16,569 nucleotides of DNA, from NCBI GenBank assembly GCA_964440605.1, contig CAYTSW010000056.1, positions 1-16,569 of the forward strand, written 5' to 3'. This document shows positions 14,401 through 16,569 of the stretch, piece by piece. Numbering within the stretch: position 1 is the stretch's first letter; every line of letters starts with the position of its first letter. The notes below the pieces were generated by a model. The model had not been told where the DNA came from, made no database searches, and saw nothing but the letters and a program-made list of their open reading frames with translations. This stretch comes from CAYTSW01 sp964440605 (GTDB taxonomy: Bacteria; Planctomycetota; Phycisphaerae; Phycisphaerales; UBA1924). Made by a program: the position numbers and the translations under genes.

Positions 14401-16196
14401 TTCGTGATGACCAGATCGGGCTGGTCGGCAACGACGGTTACGGCGGCGTCGCTTATGAAGAAGGGGCTGTCGTTGCCCGGCTCCTCGGGCACGAAGTCCT
14501 GGTCTTCGAGACGGATGACCAGGAAGTAGTCGCCCGGCGTGAAGTCGGTGGGGATGTCGAAGGTGACGTCTTCGGTGTAGGAGCCTCCCGCCGGCAGGCC
14601 GTCGAAGTTGTCGAGGATGAACTCGACGTTACGCTGGGCGAGGAAGATGTCGTCCTCGTTGCCGGCGATGTTGTCGCTCGAAAGGTAGACCTCGTCGTAG
14701 GTCAGCGCGCCGGAGTGCCGCGCGTTGCCGAGGCCGGAGTTGTTGACGGTCCACTGGACGAAGGCGGAGTTGCCGCGCGACCAGGGGCCGTTCTCAACGA
14801 TGGACGTGACCTCGAGCCGCGGGAAGGCGACCACGATCACGTCGGGGTCGACGAGATTGTTGTTGTTCTCACCGGTCGGTCCCTCGTCGACCTGGTCGTT
14901 CAGGTCGGTCTCGACGCGGATACGCAGATCGCCGCCGATGTTCGGAGGCAGACGGAAGCTGGTGCTGTTCGCGGGCAGCTCGACGGTGTAGCTCTCACCG
15001 GCTTCGAGCGTGCCGCTGAACGTCCGGTCGAGCCAGAAGATGTCGCCGCCGACTTCGTCGTCGTTGGAGAGGTAGAAGCGATCGGTCCAGGAGCCGGTGA
15101 CCTCGGCCAGGCCCTGGTTGGTGATCGTGACGATGACCGGCGAGGAGAGGGGAACCCAGGTGCCGCCGGTGGAGGGGCCTTCGATGCTGGTGACGACGAG
15201 GTCGGGGAAGGCGGGGACGAGGTTTGTGGGCGCGGCGGCGATCTCGTCGTTGTCGGCCTCGTTGGCCTCGGCGACGGTGTCGCCCGTATCGGTCTGAACG
15301 ATCACGAACTGCTGGCCCTGCACGCCGAGGGGAAGGGAGAACGTCTCGGTGCGGCTGTAGGACTCACCGGAGGCGAGGAAGCTCGGCCCCTGGGCGACGC
15401 CGAGCAGTCGGTCGCCCCCGACCGCCGCGTCCTCGGAGAGGAGCACGCGGTCGGCCCATGAGCCAATCAGGTCGCCCTCGCCGGAGTTGGTGACGGTCCA
15501 GGTGACCTCGATCTCGCCGCCGGCGGGCGCGGTCGCCGGAGCGATGAGTTGCGTGACGTCGAGGTTCACGTCGCCCTCACTGACCGAGCCAACAGAAACG
15601 ACGAGGTTGTCGATCGCCCAGGACTCGTCGTTCCCCGCTTGCCAACCCGAGCCGTCGGAGAAGAGCTCGATGGTGACGGAGTCGGCGGTGTGGGGGATGA
15701 GCTGGAGTTCGGAGAACCGCGCAAGGTCGTACGCGCGATCGGGGAAACTGCCGTTCACGGCGAGGTTGACGGGTGGCTCTGCAGTGAGCAGAGCCCCAGC
15801 GGGCGGATCATCGAGAGGGAAGGCCGAGCCGAAGACGAGCGTGCCATCGACGCGAACGTTGAAGCGGTCGGGGCCGAAGGTGCTCGTGCCGTCCCAGGAA
15901 TCGATGATGGCAAGGAGGCCCGTGATATTCAGGAACTGGTGCTCCGGGAGACCCGTGAGCGTGACGACGGTGGGAGCGGCGGGGTTGCCGCTCGCGCTGT
16001 TGCGCAGGTAAGAGCCGCCGAACTGACTCTCCGGTGTCCCGACACCGGCGTAGCCCTGGACGGGCTCGAGGCTGGCGACGCCGGTGACTTCGGCGGGCAG
16101 GCTGCCGTCGAAGTCGGACTGGAACACCGTCGTCTGCCCCAGCGCGGGGACACCGAACAACGAGACGGCAACAGCCGACAGCGCGCGCTTCATCAT
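2427..16196 (-). CDS. Giant secreted CARDB-repeat protein with dockerin motifs and a degenerate subtilase-like C-terminus
   Basis: The product is about 4,589 residues and probably extracellular or surface-bound. Start chosen: ATG at 16196 (a second ATG follows at 16193), because GGAG lies nine bases upstream and the signal peptide begins there. Order of parts: signal peptide 1-20; jelly-roll-like domain 22-205 with SWAIDN at 192-197; 19 CARDB-like repeats 209-2615; beta modules including a NEW3-like stretch (about 2819-2915) and a carboxypeptidase-regulatory-like domain (about 2938-3020); Gly/Cys-rich island 3138-3306; Tyr-rich helical block from 3343; more beta domains about 3505-3920; Ig-like domain 3956-4050; dockerin 4052-4107; acidic Ser/Asp linker about 4111-4185; subtilase prodomain-like and degenerate catalytic-like region about 4263-4505; half dockerin 4559-4576. 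CARDB domains are linked to adhesion, so a role in attachment or matrix is likely but unproven. No sortase motif or C-terminal membrane anchor is seen. The frame is open throughout. Confidence 0.9.
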   Translation of the reverse strand: MMKRALSAVAVSLFGVPALGQTTVFQSDFDGSLPAEVTGVASLEPVQGYAGVGTPESQFGGSYLRNSASGNPAAPTVVTLTGLPEHQFLNITGLLAIIDSWDGTSTFGPDRFNVRVDGTLVFGSAFPLDDPPAGALLTAEPPVNLAVNGSFPDRAYDLARFSELQLIPHTADSVTIELFSDGSGWQAGNDESWAIDNLVVSVGSVSEGDVNLDVTQLIAPATAPAGGEIEVTWTVTNSGEGDLIGSWADRVLLSEDAAVGGDRLLGVAQGPSFLASGESYSRTETFSLPLGVQGQQFVIVQTDTGDTVAEANEADNDEIAAAPTNLVPAFPDLVVTSIEGPSTGGTWVPLSSPVIVTITNQGLAEVTGSWTDRFYLSNDDEVGGDIFWLDRTFSGTLEAGESYTVELPANSTSFRLPPNIGGDLRIRVETDLNDQVDEGPTGENNNNLVDPDVIVVAFPRLEVTSIVENGPWSRGNSAFVQWTVNNSGLGNARHSGALTYDEVYLSSDNIAGNEDDIFLAQRNVEFILDNFDGLPAGGSYTEDVTFDIPTDFTPGDYFLVIRLEDQDFVPEEPGNDSPFFISDAAVTVVADQPDLVITNIEGPATGATRTQLAEPLRVTVQNQGGAPAVGSWRTQVFLSADATFGSDSFIGQINYSGPALMPGDITVIEFAAASNSFLIPGDLAGVNTFTAAVDTTNIIDEGAAAGEDNNTAADDATIDVAYPRLEVTDIQSQSVWGRGNDSFVSWTVENTGVGNAYHSGALTYDQVFLSVDDVFGNADDIFIGRENTEFRLDDFFGVPSGDSYVESLNFTVPTDLPIGTYNVFIRVESEDFVPEEPGNDTPFFISDFTVEVSDAFPDLIVTDIQGPSIGGTRQRLTEPVTVTITNQGTIPATGSWQDRLFLSADQAFGGDSLIGTVTYNGPAIDPGASYTVTFAANSNSFFIPGDIAGQAFFTAQADWNNQLDEGDAGGEDNNGTADDASIEVAYPRLEVTDVQAPSTWARNNEITVEWTVTNTGEGSAYHSGAQTYDEVYLSADNIAGNEDDIFLTETGTEFILDNFFGVEPDNSYSRSVTFALPGDFTPGVYNLLIRVEDQDFVPEPPGNDDPFFFAPFAVEVSDMFPDLVVTDIRAPLTAGTRQQLSEPITITVTNQGTVPATGSWRVGVAVSGDDAVGGDVGFTTLTYNSGTVEPGASVDVQVAAGSNSFLFPANIAGPVRIVAQVDTNADVDEGLMGGEANNFAIDDDIIDVAYPRLELETLETPPLADAGAPVDIAWTVRNTGQGSAYHSGAQTFDEVYLSTDTIGGNSDDVFLGEVNIETRLDDFFGVQPNETYERALNPTLPADLPSGTYYFIVRVEDQDFVPEEPGTSPFFVSRPVFIGPYPDLTVTAVNVPAVVEIGSPVEISWTVTNEGTAPVSGTWIDEFLLSDDAAIGGDFALGSFNFSGTLGPGESYTQPQTVVVPPEAAGVAFFLVITDASDTIIEPFENNNFGTSEEQFEAVGPDLAIASVSAPASAEIGTPFMVSYAVDNLGTAPAEGPWVDALFISEDGQLSVDDQQIGSAPAPAMGPDLADGDSYAGTIEATLPLNGTVLPGGYSLLLVTDSGNAVFEISASNNISAPSAVTVTAPPTPDLVPSNVQFVTGSSLAGEPLTVTWTVTNSGDVEAAGPWTDRVWASTDAVLSVNDIPLGVPVDGPSSLGADGSYTRTLETTLPGPTGTYFVIVETDSGDMVVELDGEANNAASSASTFESIAEPNLTLESVGAPVSALPGSTITVTYRVRNTGTANASGPWTDRVVLSADDEIGNADDQVAGDLTFTGTIAPGSSRGFSRSVTLPATPGDFRVGVTADFFDSLAEIDETDNADGAIDRTAIGAADLVFASANAPTSATIGESFTYSWAVRNDGNAPASASWVDRVYLSTDDTLDIGTDTLLASISRSQNLPVGATYSQSRGSSWPNTPGQYWLFFVTDANERVPELAGESNNTALVGPIEVANPPLPDLEVVSVVAPAEAVAGQSITVSYTVENTGEEPAIGGWADAIYLSDNNTIGGSDTLLRLGPVSQSPLSPGERYTLSRTLTLPVGFDMTTAFLIVRTDESGDLEEIFDNNNTRASQAITIDPTPAPNLVAQSASAPSSGVFGETITVTWRTANTGEITADGPWSDAVFLSSDEALDPSDRLLGSLPFSGSIPMSEDSGLRTVDVELPLDTISAPGDFFIIVRADGFGGIDESDETDNDAPAVPITIELPPLPDIVVASVSAPAQAEPGDPFTVEYTLRNDGSEPATGEWLNEIRLAPADASGPGPVVAVTVFSGPLAPGETSAVQTATFALPDLGAQDRIATVVTDVDNSVLESDNDNNTGVAELPTSYIRPDLVIESILVESSLGSGPVSAAQADDQLTVTVTFRNDGDGTARGFWVDAVLLSTDNAVGADVLLATNGRTAPVGSGQTYTQTLTVTLPTDLDGDYWILAQTNRDQRIVESNTANNITVGPRLDVTQPPRPDLVVDAVSPPSNGLSGIMRELSWTVRNAGDAPADTLWSDRVILSTDPVLDAGDVVVANVPRPNTLDAGSSYTNFTTINLPSFPGQYYVFVRTDIGNTSNEGIFGGENNNASAPSSPFTVQTFTATAFTDVESEPAGTVISITGSATIEGTSDPAMFVPLDVFVSVRGFTQRVPATTDENGDYVATYTPGPTEGGRYSLGAGPRHLTAAPTTDSFSLWSITLTRQEAFVTATPNIVSRGSFQVRNQGDQPVTGLDAVVNGAPEGVDVQVDFGSATRGSFTIPGGSRIDVEYEILADRQVVDPFLVTLDFTADQPVEATFDLNLRVFPATPELVLLPEGLINGRVSESLLRGEREFVEFSVQNVGGVPTAPLSVNLPPVDWFSLATSSDLGSLGPNEIATVVVQLDPPADLDFGDITGTIGVTDGITGVDVPFMFDVVSEGMGDLSVLCTDEFFYYAEGSPPVTGATVRVFEVDTRDLVAQLISDESGIALFTDLTEAYYDIEVTSPDHGTFRTTTLVNAGEVNDLEAFLPRDVINYSWTVIPVDFEDTYNITIEAEFETNVPAPVVVIEPAFIDITDVELPIQVDLTITNYGLITADDYELSVGTTDAFEIITLVDFVGDIAGQQSVTVPIIIAAPGGARGGGGCGAAPVVGCHNLECGESTYTYCGGTLVSSGGGCGGGGTGGGFGGGGGGGGGFGGGGGGGGGGGDGTFSQGTSTTQPAACDPCVPKCALSALGCVPGAGCPAGVAGCAGMFDGSSTGSTIGSTANCIGAGVNCAVSLTPLASQLSCACAVLRDCVLCQSAGPGASGLIPCSPGDVIGSIGGLIGSAVGRARGGGVVIPSTGDPTADYFQEYYYAYISYYAFLAELFGGTEYVLDLGPDNIEDFQTLLATIEMITLVGSDAGESISASEQATLLASPRPGYLSEAQMLAFVERWNRSIDYYAADIRTEADLPEGFNPDFVDAGVMENLASFIRETEERAEQEEFDSIVDAIQYAELTLLLDVTDAGDGVCASVRIELDQTLTITRTAFEATFELENLAGEPLEAIGVDIRITDENGDMANDRFGIFDPELSGQLTQVDGTGSLPTDANGAAQWIILPTNEAAPVELTTYFVGGTLQYSNGGQLATVPLVPVEISVLPDPSLQLKYFLETVVYADDPFTPELEPSIPFDLGLLVRNNGAGVARDLTITSSQPRIVENERGLLIDFDIIGTIVGNETISPSLTVNLGDIGPDEANTARWRLISTLQGEFVSYSASYEHVSELNDPRLSLIDSVDIFGLNHIVLDVRPGEDTLPDFLTNDFPDPRDLPDTVHLSTGIVDEVESIIDPPFTADRDALEATITASPDDGGWHYIRIEDPFDSAFRLAEVVRADGQVIRMPENAWQTDRIDRLSPGSPVERFVHIFDRGSLGEYTLRFDPDNVAPEAVIVSSVKTYEGLSSGGSRGGEPEEIGVNLDFAGPTSEPRGPLERLVYTFSEAIDTPTLNAASLVVDGVDFNGDPVDLSGTVETIDFRAGGAVADITFDPPLPIGARYCVQLVGVTDRAGNLLAGPAQRLDVAVLQGDATGDLRINNTDVGAIGSLIGADPIDREDLFQVRADVNADGRVDLDDVNLALANRRTDVRSLTSPCLVLAQDDGSSGTLGNTLGTGATVSSGRPGASSKPSGNRDEPAALAERDETSDEHDADKASADLPATFDAGDGITTPLVIETGRMAFLDASAKPDATRLSAVLANFGFDDAGTQSWSNGWVIAELPLMLRDGAARAGLVRTLAERGVHASPVLRDEAGYVRLAGRALFVRFSDAVGTDWPQRVLATLAPAATIERGVLGDPSLVRITPAQPGGSRVIELVNALASRKDVAFAEPDWAFAVAGATGADAIASGLVAGDRVDLALVTASSRSSDELAAAVDASQAAGAIVGVETLTSASSVAEVLACLHRIDATGALVTLIDAPLHVRSAAVDARLAALADRGMVVIADASATALEHAASVTRIDARDRAGITAHDVAATVLAIALLDPVADRDALIRVLGTPAAQAWLDRSSDAASASGPTIQDAIALVARLGQATKPNDPADFDADGVITATDLRLLLDTLAGSREEASLTR
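2469..2522 (-). other. C-terminal half dockerin (EF-hand-like loop)
   Basis: Residues 4559-4576, DFDADGVITATDLRLLLD, form one calcium loop and helix, 13 residues before the C-terminus. A full dockerin needs two; the second half is not evident upstream, although TIQDAIALVARLG at about 4537-4549 may be a remnant helix. It may bind calcium or mark the original end of a fused protease-like protein. Confidence 0.55.
2684..3410 (-). other. Subtilase prodomain-like and degenerate subtilisin-like region
   Basis: Residues 4263-4353 match the prodomain style seen before S8 proteases, ending RVIELVNALASRKDVAFAEPDW. What follows keeps the order of subtilisin core elements without the catalytic residues. 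VDLALVTAS (4376-4384) lies where VxVAVIDTG is expected, with Thr4382 in the place of the catalytic Asp. There is no His-Gly-Thr. RGMVVIADASA (4457-4467) stands for VVVASAGN. GITAHDVAATVLA (4486-4498) stands for the Gly-Thr-Ser-x-Ala-x-Pro segment, without the Ser. I infer a pseudo-protease fold. The alignment is by eye only. Confidence 0.5.
3876..4043 (-). other. Dockerin-type domain inside the giant protein
   Basis: Residues 4052-4107 contain two calcium-loop helices: GDATGDLRINNTDVGAIGSL and, about 35 residues later, DVNADGRVDLDDVNLAL. Spacing and Asp/Asn positions fit a type I dockerin fold. In the first loop Leu stands where Gly is usual (D-L-R instead of D-G-R). An Ig-like domain (residues 3956-4050, VYTFSEAID and VTDRAGN motifs) precedes it, a common pairing in planctomycete secreted proteins. 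Such domains are usually C-terminal; here about 480 residues follow. Confidence 0.75.
6126..6170 (-). other. Tyrosine-rich helical segment
   Basis: Residues 3343-3357 read YFQEYYYAYISYYAF: seven tyrosines and two phenylalanines in fifteen positions. They begin a region (to about 3480) that looks alpha-helical, with many Glu, Ala and Leu, in an otherwise beta-rich protein. The region carries no motif I can name. Confidence 0.6.
6281..6785 (-). other. Gly/Cys-rich island in the giant protein
   Basis: Residues 3138-3306 hold 18 cysteines, while I count only five in the other 4,400 or so residues. A long glycine run broken by single Phe residues lies in the middle. After it come Cys-Asp-Pro-Cys and further closely spaced cysteines (S-C-A-C, D-C-V-L-C). 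Outside the cytoplasm such a cluster would be expected to form disulfides. I do not recognise a named domain. The island sits between the beta-sandwich part and the C-terminal modules and may be a flexible or crosslinked hinge. Confidence 0.75.
6634..6660. repeat. CCG microsatellite, nine perfect units
   Basis: The + strand carries nine uninterrupted CCG triplets, read as GGC (Gly) codons by the giant gene. It is flanked by further impure CCG-rich sequence from about 6600 to 6710. Slippage in steps of three would change the length of the glycine linker without breaking the frame. Some of the purity may also reflect assembly collapse. Confidence 0.85.
8352..15572 (-). repeat. Array of 19 CARDB-like domains
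   Basis: Domain starts, by residue, are 209, 330, 458, 591, 722, 856, 986, 1120, 1250, 1381, 1501, 1629, 1752, 1872, 1995, 2119, 2245, 2365 and 2494. Spacing is 120-134 residues. Each begins near (F/Y)P(D/R)L or P(D/N)L. Most contain 'W(T)V.N.G', then 'W.D...LS.D', and end with 'VDE...E.NN' or a variant. The fold expected for CARDB is an Ig-like beta-sandwich. The Asp-rich 'LS.D..GG(D)' loops look able to bind calcium, which would stiffen a long stalk. Copies are diverged at protein and DNA level, except in the first half, where a two-domain unit repeats. Confidence 0.8.
12057..15209 (-). repeat. Four tandem copies of a two-domain (A-B) CARDB unit, about 790 bp each
   Basis: Within the array, domains 2-9 alternate. 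Type A (starts at 330, 591, 856, 1120) opens FPDL or QPDL and ends DEG..G(E)(D/A)NN. Type B (458, 722, 986, 1250) opens (F/Y)PRLE, carries H-S-G-A-(L/Q)-T-(Y/F)-D-(E/Q)-V-(Y/F)-L-S, and ends with a (Q/E)DFVPE(E/P)PG stretch. The unit period is 261-265 residues. The later ten domains are of one plainer type, so this segment probably grew by duplicating a pair. DNA of the B copies near 14647-14703 and 13067-13119 is still closely alike. Confidence 0.8.
15585..16133 (-). other. N-terminal jelly-roll-like domain of the giant protein
   Basis: Residues 22-204 begin TTVFQSDFDGSLP and end with SWAIDNLVVSV. This pattern (F..DF at the start, GPDRFNVRVDG in the middle, W-x-I-D-N near the end) is common in secreted planctomycete proteins, and I read it as a lectin-like beta-sandwich. 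A glycan ligand is possible; nothing in the sequence proves it. Confidence 0.5.
16137..16196 (-). other. Signal peptide of the giant protein
   Basis: Residues 1-20 have Lys and Arg at 3-4, then a hydrophobic core ALSAVAVSLFGV, and Ala-Leu-Gly before the likely cut at Gly20/Gln21. No lipobox cysteine is present, so this is a Sec signal peptidase I type peptide and the protein is released or held by other contacts. Confidence 0.8.
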
Positions 16197-16205
16197 GATG
16201 ACTTT

Positions 16206-16209
16206 CTCC
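16206..16209 (-). promoter_or_regulatory. Ribosome binding site of the giant gene
   Basis: GGAG on the minus strand lies nine bases before the ATG at 16196. The frame is open further upstream to 16391, but the ATG at 16226 has no such site and the extra residues look non-coding. Confidence 0.55.
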
Positions 16210-16353
16210 ACGATCTTCTCTCTCATCGGCCGGCGCGTGCCACGCCCGCCTGCCCTCTTGAATGTCACGCGTGCCGATCGGGAGCACGCCGCGGTGCGTA
16301 CGGGCGAAGCCGCCGGCGTGCGAGCCGACCACCGTTCAGTCGAACTGTCCAGC

Positions 16354-16381
16354 AGTATTGCCGATGCGCCAGTTTTGGCAA
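16354..16381 (-). promoter_or_regulatory. Candidate promoter of the giant gene
   Basis: TTGCCA (16376-16381) and AATACT (16354-16359), read on the minus strand, are 16 bases apart and fit a sigma-70 type promoter reasonably well. Transcription would start near 16347, giving a leader of about 150 bases. Confidence 0.35.
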
Positions 16382-16407
16382 CCCACACCAAGCCACTCGC
16401 ACCAAAT

Positions 16408-16458
16408 CTGAGCAGAAAGGCGACGCGCGGGGGGTTTACCTAGCTCAACTGAGCAGAA
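16408..16458. repeat. Pair of 10-base direct repeats upstream of the candidate promoter
   Basis: CTGAGCAGAA on the + strand occurs at 16408-16417 and again at 16449-16458. The 41-base offset is close to four helical turns, and both copies lie 27-82 bases upstream of the candidate -35 box. The arrangement would suit an activator, but it is short enough to be chance. Confidence 0.3.
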
Positions 16459-16569
16459 CGAGGGAATCCGTCGCGGCATTGAGCGCCCGGCCGAATCGTG
16501 TGGCTCAGCGCACACGCCTGGCTGCTGCGGACGCCTGGTGCGCCGCCAACCCCTCCATGCCGGCAAGGG

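Larger units (their letters stand above)
16197..16569. other. Non-coding region upstream of the giant gene
   Basis: I see no gene I can support in these 373 bases. The stretch holds the candidate promoter and a 10-base direct repeat, TTCTGCTCAG on the minus strand (16408-16417 and 16449-16458, 41 bases apart). It also holds a small palindrome GCTCA-AC-TGAGC (16443-16454) overlapping the second copy, and a 6-bp hairpin CGTGTG/CACACG (16497-16516). The open frame at 16336-16566 on the minus strand resembles no family I know and has an unstructured composition. Confidence 0.6.

Noticed and set aside
11835..15461. Open frame of 1,208 codons on the + strand
   Set aside because: It lies antisense to the CARDB array. 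It is rich in Val, Asp, Gly, Glu and Arg with periodic repeats that mirror the repeats of the real gene. Long antisense frames are expected where GC-rich codons repeat; no domain or start signal supports it.
8352..15572. Regular repeats considered as a CRISPR array or mobile repeat
   Set aside because: The periodicity is about 360-400 bp, keeps the reading frame and corresponds to protein domains; there are no short identical repeats with unique spacers.
16227..16391. N-terminal extension of the giant frame
   Set aside because: The extra 55 residues are Arg/Ser/Thr-rich, precede the signal peptide, and overlap the candidate promoter. The GGAG site supports the start at 16196.
16336..16566. 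Minus-strand frame of 76 codons upstream of the giant gene
   Set aside because: No ribosome binding site, no recognisable motif and odd composition. It could be the tail of something beyond the edge, but nothing supports that.
16441..16569. Possible tRNA or small RNA at the right edge
   Set aside because: Short hairpins exist, but no cloverleaf, T-loop motif or anticodon arm could be put together on either strand.
16557..16569. ATG on the + strand at the window edge as a divergent gene start
   Set aside because: Only four codons are visible and no ribosome binding site precedes it.

Overview
The window is GC-rich, and every gene I can support lies on the minus strand. It looks like part of a bacterial chromosome from the Planctomycetota, probably Phycisphaerae. 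I infer this from family resemblance and overall style: an ImuA/ImuB mutasome pair, dockerin-type calcium motifs on a non-cellulosomal secreted giant, an uncharacterised lipoprotein family containing a 'VRLRYRD' motif, and TGA stops on all three complete genes. No rRNA or marker gene is present to prove it.

Layout in the direction of transcription (high to low coordinates): (1) 16197-16569 is a non-coding leader with a plausible promoter and short repeats. (2) 16196-2427 is one gene for a secreted protein of about 4,589 residues. It has a signal peptide, a jelly-roll-like N-terminal domain, 19 CARDB-like Ig-type repeats, several further beta modules, a Gly/Cys-rich island, a Tyr-rich helical block, an Ig-like domain with a dockerin, and a C-terminal region. 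That last region looks like a subtilase prodomain followed by a catalytically dead subtilisin-like domain, and ends in a half dockerin. (3) 2200-2426 is a spacer with a strong hairpin just after the giant gene. (4) 2199-964 is a lipoprotein gene interrupted at codon 51 by an in-frame TAA. (5) 831-963 is a short spacer with a possible promoter for the next gene. (6) 830-72 is imuA. (7) 172-1 is the start of imuB, overlapping imuA and cut by the window edge.

The giant protein and the lipoprotein are cell-envelope or extracellular products. imuA-imuB belongs to SOS mutagenesis (with DnaE2 elsewhere) and is functionally unrelated to its neighbours. I see no mobile element, CRISPR array, tRNA or rRNA. 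I do not see a new multi-gene system. The points most worth following are the degenerate protease domain inside the giant protein, its four-fold two-domain repeat unit, and the interrupted lipoprotein gene.
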